A stretch of 64,000 bases of DNA from Sphingorhabdus sp. SMR4y (GTDB lineage Bacteria; Pseudomonadota; Alphaproteobacteria; Sphingomonadales; Sphingomonadaceae). Under the pieces are notes generated by a model. It saw nothing but the letters and a program-made list of their open reading frames with translations. It did not search any database and had not been told where the DNA came from. Where the stretch lies: the NCBI RefSeq assembly GCF_002218195.1, contig NZ_CP022336.1, positions 2,785,001 to 2,849,000 on the forward strand. The letters are read 5' to 3'. Positions 52,122-60,528 of the stretch are shown piece after piece; positions within the stretch are counted from its first letter, which is position 1, and every line of letters starts with the position of its first letter. A program made the position numbers and the translations under genes.

Positions 52122-52373
52122 ATGAACAGATTCCGTTCGATTCTGCTGCTGAGTGGAGCGGCTGCGATTCTGGTGGGCTGCGGCAATCGTGGCGCATTGC
52201 AACCGGCTAAAGGCGAAGCCTTGCCGCCACCTGTCTATGGCGAAATGAAAACGCCCAGCGGCGAGGATCTGCTGGTGCCGTCGAGTCAGGCCATGCCGGA
52301 GCGCAGCGATGAGCTGCTGCGGCGGTCGGAAAAGCGTCAGGATGACGAATTTGACCTGCCACCTCCCGGCTGA
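52122..52373 (+). CDS. LptM-like small lipoprotein
   Basis: 83 residues: lipobox Leu-Val-Gly-Cys-Gly-Asn-Arg-Gly at about residue 19-26, followed by Leu-Gln-Pro and a Pro-rich charged tail. The Cys-Gly-x-x-Gly-x-Leu pattern and position between argH and lysA match LptM (YifL) proteins, which aid LptD assembly in the outer membrane. GGAGAA lies before the ATG, overlapping the argH end. Confidence 0.8.
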   Translation: MNRFRSILLLSGAAAILVGCGNRGALQPAKGEALPPPVYGEMKTPSGEDLLVPSSQAMPERSDELLRRSEKRQDDEFDLPPPG

Positions 52374-52404
52374 TTTTTTACCACACGTTTGAAAGTATTA
52401 GAAA

Positions 52405-53664
52405 TTGGACCATTTCCAGCTCAAAAATGGGATTATACACGCGGAAGATATCCCGTTGTCGAAAATTGCTGAAGACGTCGGCACCCCGGTCTATGTCTAT
52501 TCGCGCGCGACACTCGAGCGTCATGCGACAGTGTTTCGGGAGGGGCTGAAAGACGCGGGCAAAATCCATCTGGCTTTCGCGGTGAAGGCGAACCCCAATC
52601 TCGCGGTCCTGCGAATCCTGGCCAATCAGGGCTATGGTGCGGACGTAGTATCGGGTGGTGAGATGCAGCGCGCATTGGCAGCCGGCATGAAGGCGGAAGA
52701 TATTGTCTTCTCCGGTGTCGGCAAAAGTCGTGAGGAGCTCACGCTGGGCCTGGAAAAGGGCATTGGCCAGTTCAATCTCGAATCGGAAGAAGAAGGTGTG
52801 ATGCTGGCGGAAATCGCTGCGTCCCGCGGTGAGAAAGCCTCGGCAACCCTGCGTGTGAACCCCGATGTGGATGCTGGCACCCATGCGAAAATTTCGACCG
52901 GCAAGAAAGAGAATAAATTCGGGGTCGGAATTGATGTGGCGCCGGATATTTATGCGCGGCTGTCCGGACTGGACGGTCTGAATTTGCGTGGCGTTGCCGT
53001 GCACATCGGTAGCCAGTTACAGAGCCTTGACCCGCTAGAAAAATGCTATGCAAGAATGGGCGAACTGGTCACCCAATTGCGCAGTGCCGGTCATGCCATC
53101 ACTCATGTCGATCTGGGCGGTGGCCTGGGCGTGCCTTACAAGCCCGAAGACAATCCGCCCAGCCCGGCGGAATATGGTGCCATGGTTGCACGCGTCACCC
53201 GGGACTGGAATGTTACCCTGATGTTTGAACCGGGCCGCGTGATCGCCGGTAATAGCGGTGTCATGATCACCAGGGTTATCCGGATCAAACCGGGTGTGGA
53301 CAGCGATTTTGTCATCGTCGATGCAGCTATGAATGATCTGATGCGGCCAGCAATCTATGATGCGTGGCATGATTTTGCAGCGGTTGAGCCCAGCGGTGAA
53401 ATGATGGTTGCGTCGATCGTGGGGCCCATTTGTGAAAGCAGCGACATTTTTGCCAAAGAGCGGACTGTTGATCGCGTTGAAACCGATGATCTCGGGATAT
53501 TCCGGACGGCTGGTGCCTATGGCGCGACCATGGCAAATACCTATAATAGTCGCCCGCTGGTACCGGAAGTGCTGGTTGATGGCGATCGCTATGCCGTGGT
53601 CGCCGAGCGGATCGATCCGGCGACGATCATGGCCGCGGAGAATGTGCCCGACTGGCTGAAATAA
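52405..53664 (+). CDS. lysA: Diaminopimelate decarboxylase (TTG start)
   Basis: 419 residues. PLP Lys in Ala-Phe-Ala-Val-Lys-Ala-Asn, Ser-Gly-Gly-Glu, Gly-Val-Gly-Lys-Ser, His-Ile-Gly-Ser-Gln, Asp-Leu-Gly-Gly-Gly-Leu-Gly and Cys-Glu-Ser-Ser-Asp are present. It makes lysine from meso-diaminopimelate. The start is unusual: an in-frame TAG at 52399-52401 leaves only the TTG at 52405, and the encoded His-Phe then Glu-Asp-Ile-Pro-Leu fits the normal N-terminus, so no ATG start is possible without losing it. Confidence 0.93.
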   Translation: MDHFQLKNGIIHAEDIPLSKIAEDVGTPVYVYSRATLERHATVFREGLKDAGKIHLAFAVKANPNLAVLRILANQGYGADVVSGGEMQRALAAGMKAEDIVFSGVGKSREELTLGLEKGIGQFNLESEEEGVMLAEIAASRGEKASATLRVNPDVDAGTHAKISTGKKENKFGVGIDVAPDIYARLSGLDGLNLRGVAVHIGSQLQSLDPLEKCYARMGELVTQLRSAGHAITHVDLGGGLGVPYKPEDNPPSPAEYGAMVARVTRDWNVTLMFEPGRVIAGNSGVMITRVIRIKPGVDSDFVIVDAAMNDLMRPAIYDAWHDFAAVEPSGEMMVASIVGPICESSDIFAKERTVDRVETDDLGIFRTAGAYGATMANTYNSRPLVPEVLVDGDRYAVVAERIDPATIMAAENVPDWLK

Positions 53665-53705
53665 TCGCTACAGTCCGCCCGGGCTGCAAACCATAGGTGA
53701 ATGCG

Positions 53706-54482
53706 ATGAACCAATTGCCTATTTTTGTTAATTTGCAGGGTCGCAAGATTCTTCTTCTGGGTCGTGGCGAAATGGCGGACGCCAAAAAGCGGCTTTACGA
53801 GCGAGCCGGAGCGATAATCACCGACGACGAAACTGCCGATGGGCTGACGCTGGCCGTGGTCGCGCTGGAAGATGATGACGAAGCGATCGCAGCGGCAACG
53901 CGTCTGAAGGCCAGGGGGCTGTTGGTCAACGCCGTCGATCGGTCGGCATTATGTGATTATACCACGCCTGCGATCATTGACCGGGACCCGGTTCTGATCG
54001 CGATCGGCACAGGCGGTGCTTCGGCGGGACTGGCCAAGGCGCTGCGCCAACGACTGGAGCAAATTCTGCCAGTCAGTCTGGGAACACTGGCCACTGGCTT
54101 GCTCGCGGCGCGGGAACGGATCCGCAAAATATGGCCGGAAGCGGCCGCGCGACGCAAGGCCATCGACTCTGTCCTCGACCCCGGAGCCCCGCTCGATGTG
54201 CTGGCCGACCATGGATTGGAAGATTTGGAGGCATGGCTGGACCAGCCGCAAGGCGAAACCGGCTCGCAAGTGATCGATTGGGAACTGACCAGCACTGACC
54301 CGGACGATCTAACGCTGCGTCAGGCGCGATGGCTGGGTCAGGCTGACCAGATTTTTGCAAGCGAGGATGTGCCTGACGCGGTGCTCGACCGTGCGCGTGC
54401 GGATGCCGAGCGTTTCGCCCTGACATTGTGGGATGAACGACCTATAGAAGGATTGACCTTGCGGATACGGATGACAAAATGA
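53706..54482 (+). CDS. Precorrin-2 dehydrogenase/siroheme synthase N-terminal-type protein
   Basis: 258 residues: Pro-Ile-Phe-Val-Asn-Leu-Gln-Gly-Arg-Lys-Ile-Leu-Leu-Leu-Gly-Arg-Gly starts the NAD site, then Val-Asn-Ala-Val-Asp and Leu-Ile-Ala-Ile-Gly-Thr-Gly-Gly-Ala-Ser. It matches the CysG N-terminal module that oxidises precorrin-2 and inserts iron; the methyltransferase half is absent. ATG 53706 has AGGTGA at good spacing and is preferred to GTG 53697. Its stop overlaps the next gene by 4 bases. Confidence 0.85.
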   Translation: MNQLPIFVNLQGRKILLLGRGEMADAKKRLYERAGAIITDDETADGLTLAVVALEDDDEAIAAATRLKARGLLVNAVDRSALCDYTTPAIIDRDPVLIAIGTGGASAGLAKALRQRLEQILPVSLGTLATGLLAARERIRKIWPEAAARRKAIDSVLDPGAPLDVLADHGLEDLEAWLDQPQGETGSQVIDWELTSTDPDDLTLRQARWLGQADQIFASEDVPDAVLDRARADAERFALTLWDERPIEGLTLRIRMTK

Positions 54483-54952
54483 ACGGAATTTCCGAAATCG
54501 CCAATGCCAATATCGTAACGGTGTTACAAACTGCTTTGGCACCCGCATTTCTACTTGTCGGTATCGGGGCCATGCTGAACCTGTTCGCCGGCCGTCTGGC
54601 CCGTATCATTGACCGGTCACGCGATCTGCAGGAACTGTTCAAGTCCACCACCGGGAAAGAACATGACTTGGTTGTCGCAGAACTTGGCGACCTGCAGGTC
54701 CGGCTCAGGGTCGTCAATAACGCCATATTTCTGAGCGTGGTAAGCGCGATCACCGCCTGCGCGCTGATCGGCATATTGTTCATCATGGAATTGACCGGGA
54801 TTGATCTGTCTCTGGCTATCGCGAGCGCATTTGTCATTGCGATCAGTCTGCTCTCGATGGCTCTCGTCCAGTTCTTGCGGGAAGTACGGATCGGGGTTCG
54901 CGATTTCATGATCCGCGAAGAATATCTCGAAAAAAACGATAGCGCGAAATGA
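54479..54952 (+). CDS. DUF2721 membrane protein
   Basis: 157 residues. Ala-Pro-Ala-Phe-Leu-Leu-Val-Gly-Ile-Gly-Ala-Met-Leu-Asn and Arg-Leu-Ala-Arg-Ile-Ile-Asp-Arg-Ser are the DUF2721 signature, with three membrane helices. The ATG overlaps the preceding stop (ATGA), so it is translated together with the siroheme-type gene. Function unknown. Confidence 0.85.
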   Translation: MNGISEIANANIVTVLQTALAPAFLLVGIGAMLNLFAGRLARIIDRSRDLQELFKSTTGKEHDLVVAELGDLQVRLRVVNNAIFLSVVSAITACALIGILFIMELTGIDLSLAIASAFVIAISLLSMALVQFLREVRIGVRDFMIREEYLEKNDSAK

Positions 54953-54988
54953 AAAGAGGCTGCCGGTCCTTTCGGACCAACAGCCTCT
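54952..54988 (-). terminator. Hairpin ending a minus-strand transcript
   Basis: Outer stem AGAGGCTG/CAGCCTCT (54955-54962, 54981-54988) and inner GGTCC/GGACC (54965-54969, 54974-54978). Read on the minus strand it is followed by TTTTCATTT; on the plus strand there is no T run. It lies directly downstream of the DUF2721 stop. Confidence 0.55.
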
Positions 54989-55035
54989 GAACATGGGTCA
55001 GCGGTAGGAAGTGCCGCTGCCGGGTTGCCTGATCT

Positions 55036-55095
55036 CTAGATCAGATTTGCCCCCCGAACGGATTTTTCCGACCCCTGTGCTGAACCATGAGACAT
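55036..55095 (-). CDS. Possible 19-aa peptide gene with a strong ribosome site
   Basis: ATG at 55093-55095 and TAG at 55036-55038 give a 19-residue hydrophilic peptide beginning Met-Ser-His-Gly-Ser-Ala and ending Ala-Asn-Leu-Ile. GAAAGGAGGTGG sits about 6 bases upstream, one of the strongest ribosome sites in the window, and a terminator hairpin follows about 50 bases downstream on the same strand. A further in-frame ATG 45 bases upstream would give 34 residues. No family; it could be a leader or an untranslated RNA end. The gap to 55257 otherwise shows no gene. Confidence 0.35.
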   Translation of the reverse strand: MSHGSAQGSEKSVRGANLI

Positions 55096-55256
55096 CGGAC
55101 CACCTCCTTTCGCTTGTGAATGAAATACGAACTGTTGCATTGAAACTTCTCCGCTGTTCGACGCTGTGAATGTGAATCAACGCCGGTTTTCGAACAAGTC
55201 TTGAAATAATTTAATTTGCTGTCACAATTGCGCGTTCCGGCCTGATACCGAGCCGC

Positions 55257-55802
55257 TTATCCGCGACAATCCTCCACCACACGGCTGAATTCCGGCCACA
55301 CCGGGACTGCAATAGACTGCAGGCCACTGGTCTCGATGGCAAAGCGTCCGCGGCTATAGGCAATGCGATCCAGCATGATATCGCCGGTGGACACGGGAAT
55401 ACTCGCATAGGGCGGCGTTCCGCCGCTGTTGCTGGCAGGATAGGACTGGAACCCGGCACTGGCGCGCAGCACCATCGTGGCACCGGTGCCTACCGATCCG
55501 GCGCGCGACAGAAATATTTGCCGGCGCGCGCGGTCACAGCGGATCATGACGGTGGCGGGTTGGCCGATTGGTCCGAACAAGGCCAGCGACCCGCGTGCGT
55601 CTTCCCGATAGACCCAGTCGCCTGGCGCAATGGGCCAGTCTGTCCAGTTGCCCCGAGGCTGCACCGGGGCGGGGGGCGGGGCAGGCGTTGCGGCCGGTTT
55701 TACCGGTTGCGGTGCGGGAGCAGGCTCCGGAGGCGCGGAAGAACAGGACGTCAGCGCCAGCGCAGCCAAGGAAATAGCAAGTGGTGATGAAATGATTCTC
55801 AT
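55257..55802 (-). CDS. Proline-rich lipoprotein
   Basis: 181 residues. Signal with Leu-Ala-Leu-Thr-Ser-Cys-Ser-Ser lipobox, a Pro/Ala-rich linker (about 20-50), then a domain of about 120 residues with Gly-Asp-Trp-Val-Tyr-Arg-Glu and two cysteines (Ile-Arg-Cys-Asp, Val-Glu-Asp-Cys). Probably envelope-exposed. It is divergent from tlyA with only 50 bases between the starts. No known family. Confidence 0.7.
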   Translation of the reverse strand: MRIISSPLAISLAALALTSCSSAPPEPAPAPQPVKPAATPAPPPAPVQPRGNWTDWPIAPGDWVYREDARGSLALFGPIGQPATVMIRCDRARRQIFLSRAGSVGTGATMVLRASAGFQSYPASNSGGTPPYASIPVSTGDIMLDRIAYSRGRFAIETSGLQSIAVPVWPEFSRVVEDCRG

Positions 55803-55852
55803 GGCAAAGGAATATGGCCAAAAGCGCAAGGCTAGGCTAGTCCTGATTTCCC

Positions 55853-56623
55853 ATGAGCCAGTCCGATCCCAAAGCCGCCAAGCAGCGCGTCGACCAGATA
55901 TTGACCGACCGGGGTCTCGCCGAAAGCCGCGCCAAGGCACAAGCCTATATCATGGCTGGTCTGGTCACGGTGGCCGGCAAGAAAATCGACAAGCCGGGTC
56001 ACAAGATCGCTGGCGATGCCGAGATAGCACTGAAAGGGAAGGATCATCCCTGGGTATCGCGGGGCGGTATCAAACTGGACCATGCGCTGCGGCATTTTGC
56101 TATCGATGTTGGCGGCATGACCGCAATGGATGTTGGCAGCAGTACCGGGGGATTTACGGATGTCCTGCTCACCGGGGGCGCGGAAAAGGTTTATGCCGTT
56201 GACAGCGGTACCAATCAGCTGGCCTGGAAACTGCGGCAGGATGATCGGGTCGTGGTGCACGAGCAGACCAGCGCCCGGATCCTCACCGACCAGCATGTCC
56301 CGGAAAAAGTCGATATTATCGTTTGCGATGCGAGTTTTATTTCCTTGGTCAAAGTTCTGGAGCGGCCGCTCCAATTTGCCAAGGAAAAGGCGACCCTGAT
56401 AGCGCTCATAAAGCCGCAATTTGAGGCCGAACGCCATGATGTCGGCAAGGGCGGGGTTGTTCGGGATCCGGCGGTCCGTCAGGAAACCTGCGAGAAAATA
56501 AGGGCCTGGCTGGTAGCAGAGGGGTGGAACATTCTGGGCATTGCCGAAAGCCCGATCACCGGTCCCAAAGGCAATGTGGAGTTTCTCATAGCGGCTGAAA
56601 AACAGGTAGGCGGACTATTTTAA
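55853..56623 (+). CDS. tlyA: TlyA-family rRNA 2'-O-methyltransferase
   Basis: 256 residues: an S4 domain at the N-terminus (Arg-Val-Asp-Gln-Ile-Leu ... Ala-Gly-Leu-Val) and an FtsJ-like methyltransferase with Asp-Val-Gly-Ser-Ser-Thr-Gly-Gly-Phe-Thr-Asp and the Lys-Asp-Lys-Glu set (Gly-Gly-Ile-Lys, Val-Cys-Asp-Ala-Ser, Leu-Ile-Lys-Pro-Gln, Asn-Val-Glu-Phe). It modifies ribosomal RNA; the name hemolysin A is historical. Confidence 0.93.
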   Translation: MSQSDPKAAKQRVDQILTDRGLAESRAKAQAYIMAGLVTVAGKKIDKPGHKIAGDAEIALKGKDHPWVSRGGIKLDHALRHFAIDVGGMTAMDVGSSTGGFTDVLLTGGAEKVYAVDSGTNQLAWKLRQDDRVVVHEQTSARILTDQHVPEKVDIIVCDASFISLVKVLERPLQFAKEKATLIALIKPQFEAERHDVGKGGVVRDPAVRQETCEKIRAWLVAEGWNILGIAESPITGPKGNVEFLIAAEKQVGGLF

Positions 56624-56682
56624 AAGGTCCACGCCTGTCGCACGGGTTGTTATCGGCACCGCTTGTTCCTAGCTGAGAGTCT

Positions 56683-57849
56683 ATGACAAATGCAACTGAA
56701 CCCGCCCTATTGCCGACCGTCCCCCATATCGGTGCCGCTTTTCAACGCTTGATCAGAGATGGATCGGAATGGCTCACCAACCATTATGTAGAGCTCATCA
56801 TCGCGCTTGCCATCGGCACCGCGATTTTCTTTCTGCTCGGTGCCATCAAGCGGTTCGCGGCCCGCTATGTCCGCAATAATGACGGGCTGACCGGATATCG
56901 CACCATCATCGTCAAGGCGATCGCCCGCACCAGCAAGATATTCATGCTGATGGTCTCCGCCCAGCTCGTGGTCAGCTTCGCCAACGCTCCTGCCAGCGTG
57001 GACCGGATCGTCCAGGTGCTGTTCACTATCGCAGCGGTTGTTCAGGCGGCCATCTGGCTCCGTGAAATCATTCTGGGGCTTATCATCCGGCGGACTTCGC
57101 AGGACCCTGACCAGCATGAAACGTTGCACAGCGCGATGACCCTGATCCGTATTCTGGTCACATTCGTGCTGTTCGCCATCGCGACAATCATGATTCTCGA
57201 CAATCTCGGGATCAACGTCACGGGTCTGATCGCCGGTCTGGGCGTCGGCGGTATCGCTATCGGTCTTGCAGCACAGGGGATTTTCTCCGATCTTTTTGCT
57301 GCGCTGTCGATCATCTTCGACAAGCCTTTCCGGGCGGGGGACACGATTACCTATGGCTCAACCACGGGAACGATCGAGAAGATCGGGCTGAAAAGCACGC
57401 GACTGCGCTCCATCATGGGTGAAGAGGTGATCATATCGAATACCAATCTTCTCGATATGGAAATAACCAATCTGACCCGTCTGGCCCGCCGGCGGACCCG
57501 CTATGGAATCGGCGTTATCTATCAGACGAGCCCGGACGACGCGCGGCGTATTCCCGGTCTGCTCAAGGAGATTGTAGAATCCCATGATGCAAATTTCATC
57601 CGTTCCGGTTTCGTCGGATTTGGTGACAGCTCCATCGACTTCCAACTCGACTTCGATATCATGAGCAGTGACTATGAAGTAGTGTTCGAGGGACGGCATC
57701 GTATCGGCCTGGCAATCCTGCAGCGTTTTAACGAAGAAGGCCTCGAATTTGCCTATCCGACCCAAACAACCTTTACCGCTGCGCCCGATGGGGAGATGAT
57801 TCTCCCTTATCCCGAGGGTGGCTTTCCGGTGACGGTCACCAACGACTAG
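56683..57849 (+). CDS. MscS-type mechanosensitive channel
   Basis: 388 residues. Three N-terminal hydrophobic segments lead into the pore helix Gly-Val-Gly-Gly-Ile-Ala-Ile-Gly-Leu-Ala-Ala-Gln-Gly, followed by the MscS beta domain (Phe-Arg-Ala-Gly-Asp-Thr-Ile) and an alpha/beta C-terminal domain. It relieves osmotic pressure at the inner membrane. It begins 59 bases after tlyA on the same strand. Confidence 0.9.
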   Translation: MTNATEPALLPTVPHIGAAFQRLIRDGSEWLTNHYVELIIALAIGTAIFFLLGAIKRFAARYVRNNDGLTGYRTIIVKAIARTSKIFMLMVSAQLVVSFANAPASVDRIVQVLFTIAAVVQAAIWLREIILGLIIRRTSQDPDQHETLHSAMTLIRILVTFVLFAIATIMILDNLGINVTGLIAGLGVGGIAIGLAAQGIFSDLFAALSIIFDKPFRAGDTITYGSTTGTIEKIGLKSTRLRSIMGEEVIISNTNLLDMEITNLTRLARRRTRYGIGVIYQTSPDDARRIPGLLKEIVESHDANFIRSGFVGFGDSSIDFQLDFDIMSSDYEVVFEGRHRIGLAILQRFNEEGLEFAYPTQTTFTAAPDGEMILPYPEGGFPVTVTND

Positions 57850-57959
57850 CGTTCCGTAACGGCAGCGGACGCCAGAAAAAATTCCTTGTTAATTGGCCGA
57901 TTAACGGGGACAATGCGCTCAAAATTCGACTCTGATCTTAACCACGAAGGAATTGCATT

Positions 57960-59138
57960 ATGCGTGACGCAGTCATCGTTTCCACAGCCCGTACCCCCAT
58001 CGGGCGCGCGTACAAGGGCGCTTTCAATACCACAACCGGCGCTACCCTTGGCCATTATTCCGCCAAGGCCGCCGTTGAAAGAGCGGGCATTGATCCTGCG
58101 ACTATCGATGATGTGGTCTGGGGCAGCGCGCTGCAACAGGGATCGCAGGGCGGCAATCTGGCCCGTCAGGTCGCTCTGCGCGCCGGTTTCCCGATCGAAG
58201 TGCCCGGCATGACGATTGACCGGCAATGTTCATCCGGACTGATGGCGATTGCCACGGCGTCGAAACAGGTGACGCTGGACATGATGGATGTGGTCGTCGG
58301 CGGCGGACAGGATTCAATCTCAACCGTCCAGACACCGGAAATGCGGGTCCAGCCGGATCGCGAATTGCTCAAGATGCATGATGATATCTACATGCCGATG
58401 TTGCAGACCGCCGAAGTCGTAGGCGAACGCTATGGCATCAGCCGGGAAGCCTGCGATGAATATGCCCTGCAGTCGCAAATGCGCACCGCAGCGGCCCAGG
58501 AGGCCGGCCGGTTTGATGACGAGATCATCGAAGTGACCACGACCATGGGTGTGCAGGACAAGGAAACCAAAGAGATTTCTCATGTCGAGGTGACAGTCAA
58601 CAAGGATGAAGGCAATCGTCCGTCGACCACGCTCGAAGGTCTCCAGAAGCTGCAACCTGTTCTCGGTCCGGACAAGATCGTCACCGCCGGTAACGCTTCC
58701 CAGCTTTCCGATGGCTCGGCCGCCAGCGTCGTCATGGAAGCAAAGGCAGCCGAAAAAGCCGGCCTCAACCCGCTGGGCCGCTATGTCGGTATGGCTGTTG
58801 CCGGCACCAAGCCTGATGAAATGGGCATCGGTCCGGTATTCGCGATCCCGAAATTGCTCGAGCGTTTCGGCCTTAAAATGGACGATATCGGTCTATGGGA
58901 ACTCAATGAAGCCTTTGCTGTGCAAGTGCTTTATTGCCAGCAGAAGCTGGGCATTCCTGACGAACTTCTCAACGTCAATGGCGGCTCAATCTCGATCGGC
59001 CATCCTTACGGCATGACCGGTGCCCGCTGCACCGGCCACGCGTTGATCGAGGGCAAAAGACGCGGTGCAAAATATGCCGTGGTCACCATGTGTATCGGTG
59101 GCGGTCAGGGTGCAGCCGGACTGTTCGAAATTTTCTAG
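57960..59138 (+). CDS. Acetyl-CoA acyltransferase (thiolase)
   Basis: 392 residues. Nucleophile Cys90 in Asp-Arg-Gln-Cys-Ser-Ser-Gly, Asn-Glu-Ala-Phe-Ala, His in Gly-His-Pro-Tyr-Gly-Met-Thr-Gly-Ala and second Cys in Met-Cys-Ile-Gly-Gly-Gly-Gln-Gly are complete. It would cleave 3-ketoacyl-CoA in beta-oxidation or condense acetyl-CoA. A terminator follows. A good ribosome site (GAAGGA) lies before the ATG. Confidence 0.93.
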   Translation: MRDAVIVSTARTPIGRAYKGAFNTTTGATLGHYSAKAAVERAGIDPATIDDVVWGSALQQGSQGGNLARQVALRAGFPIEVPGMTIDRQCSSGLMAIATASKQVTLDMMDVVVGGGQDSISTVQTPEMRVQPDRELLKMHDDIYMPMLQTAEVVGERYGISREACDEYALQSQMRTAAAQEAGRFDDEIIEVTTTMGVQDKETKEISHVEVTVNKDEGNRPSTTLEGLQKLQPVLGPDKIVTAGNASQLSDGSAASVVMEAKAAEKAGLNPLGRYVGMAVAGTKPDEMGIGPVFAIPKLLERFGLKMDDIGLWELNEAFAVQVLYCQQKLGIPDELLNVNGGSISIGHPYGMTGARCTGHALIEGKRRGAKYAVVTMCIGGGQGAAGLFEIF

Positions 59139-59156
59139 AAATCGAAAAACCGGATG

Positions 59157-59186
59157 GGCTGGCGGGAAATCGCCGGCCCTTTTTTA
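59157..59186 (+). terminator. Terminator after the thiolase gene
   Basis: GGCTGGCG (59157-59164) and CGCCGGCC (59171-59178) form an 8-bp stem with one G-T pair and a 6-base loop, followed by CTTTTTT. It lies 18 bases after the stop. Confidence 0.85.
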
Positions 59187-59202
59187 TCAGGGAGAGAATG
59201 TC

Positions 59203-59496
59203 ATGGGTGCAGTAGGCATCATCGCAACTTTAACCGTGGTCGAAGGCAAAAATGCCGATTTCGAAGCCGCTTTTTCCGAACTCATGGCCGCCGTCCGGGC
59301 GAATGAGCCGGGTAATGAATTTTATTCGGTCTTCCAGAGCAAGGAAAACCCGCAGCAATATAAAGTGCTCGAGCGTTATGTCGATCAGGCGGCTCTGGAT
59401 GCGCACGGGAAATCGGATCACTTCCGTGCCAGTGGTCCCAAGCTCGCGCCCTGCATGGCCGCTGCTCCGGTCATTGAACAACTCGACGGTATCTAA
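59203..59496 (+). CDS. Antibiotic-biosynthesis-monooxygenase-like (ABM) protein
   Basis: 97 residues with the ABM dimeric alpha/beta-barrel pattern: Ile-Ile-Ala-Thr-Leu-Thr-Val-Val-Glu-Gly-Lys, Phe-Tyr-Ser-Val-Phe-Gln-Ser, Glu-Arg-Tyr-Val-Asp-Gln-Ala-Ala-Leu-Asp-Ala-His and His-Phe-Arg-Ala. Such proteins are small quinol or heme oxygenases. GGGAGAG precedes the ATG. Its end overlaps the end of the convergent epimerase gene by 4 bases. Confidence 0.85.
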   Translation: MGAVGIIATLTVVEGKNADFEAAFSELMAAVRANEPGNEFYSVFQSKENPQQYKVLERYVDQAALDAHGKSDHFRASGPKLAPCMAAAPVIEQLDGI

Positions 59497-60473
59497 TCCG
59501 GCGAGACGGCGGGAGATATCATCCCGTTTGCAAAGCGAAACCCGTCAGGCCGATCTTTGGCCAGCAACAACGGGCCGTCGAGATCGACCCAATGGGCAAG
59601 CTGTGCGAGCGCGAAGGCTGGCCTTATCCCCAGTGATGTGGACAGCATGCAGCCGACCATGACTTTCAGGTCGGATGCCTGCGCCGCGCGGGCGATCGCC
59701 ATCGCTTCGGTCAATCCGCCCGCCTTGTCGAGCTTGATGTTTACGGCATCATAATAAGGCGCAAGCCGCTCGACATCGGCGCTGGTATGGCAGCTTTCGT
59801 CGGCACATAGCGGCACTGGCGACCGTATTCCGCTAAGCAGATGATCCCGTCCGGCACTGACCGGCTGTTCAATGAGCTCGACGGCATAGTGCGCGAGCCG
59901 CTCCGCCTCGGCTGCGATATCAAGATCATTCCAGCTTTCGTTCGCATCAACGATCAAACGGGCAGCCGGTGCACCGCGATTGACAGCGGCAACGCGCGCA
60001 TGGTCACGCTCGCCAGACAGTTTCAGCTTCAGCAGGCGATGTCCGCTTGCAGCTGCCTTTCGCGCCTCTGACTCTATGGTTTCGGGCGGGCCCAGCGAAA
60101 TTGTAAAAGCGGTGGTGAGAGGAGCCGGCTTGGGCAGGCCAGCCACCTGCCAGAGGGCTTGTTGCCTTTTCCGGCATTCCATGTCCCAGAGCGCGCAGTC
60201 GAGCGCATTGCGGGCGGCGCCGCGGGGCATATTCTGCAGCACGGACGCGCGATCGAGTCCGGGATGGTCTGTGACAAATCGCGAAATTTCCTCCGCGCAT
60301 TTCTCGGCGTTTTCGTTTTCGTAATAGATCGGTGTCGCCTCGGCCCTGCCGGTAAAGGGGCCATCCGACAGTTCGCACAGCACGACATCAACGTGGGTTT
60401 TCGCGCCCCGGCTGATGATGAAGCTACCGGCGACGGGCCAGCGTTCGATAGAGACAGAGGCGTGGATCGTCAT
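59493..60473 (-). CDS. Dipeptide epimerase (enolase superfamily)
   Basis: 326 residues. Catalytic Lys pair in Leu-Lys-Leu-Lys-Leu-Ser, metal ligands Asp in Ile-Val-Asp-Ala-Asn-Glu, Glu in Ile-Glu-Gln-Pro and Asp in Cys-Ala-Asp-Glu-Ser, and the second Lys in Val-Asn-Ile-Lys-Leu-Asp-Lys-Ala-Gly-Gly, as in L-Ala-D/L-Glu epimerases. It may recycle muropeptides, which would fit an AmpG-like carrier elsewhere in the window. Substrate is inferred. Confidence 0.88.
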   Translation of the reverse strand: MTIHASVSIERWPVAGSFIISRGAKTHVDVVLCELSDGPFTGRAEATPIYYENENAEKCAEEISRFVTDHPGLDRASVLQNMPRGAARNALDCALWDMECRKRQQALWQVAGLPKPAPLTTAFTISLGPPETIESEARKAAASGHRLLKLKLSGERDHARVAAVNRGAPAARLIVDANESWNDLDIAAEAERLAHYAVELIEQPVSAGRDHLLSGIRSPVPLCADESCHTSADVERLAPYYDAVNIKLDKAGGLTEAMAIARAAQASDLKVMVGCMLSTSLGIRPAFALAQLAHWVDLDGPLLLAKDRPDGFRFANGMISPAVSPD

Positions 60474-60528
60474 GTGCCACTTCTATGGAGAGGCGGCGTT
60501 GGCGTCACTACATTTGTAGATGCTCCTA

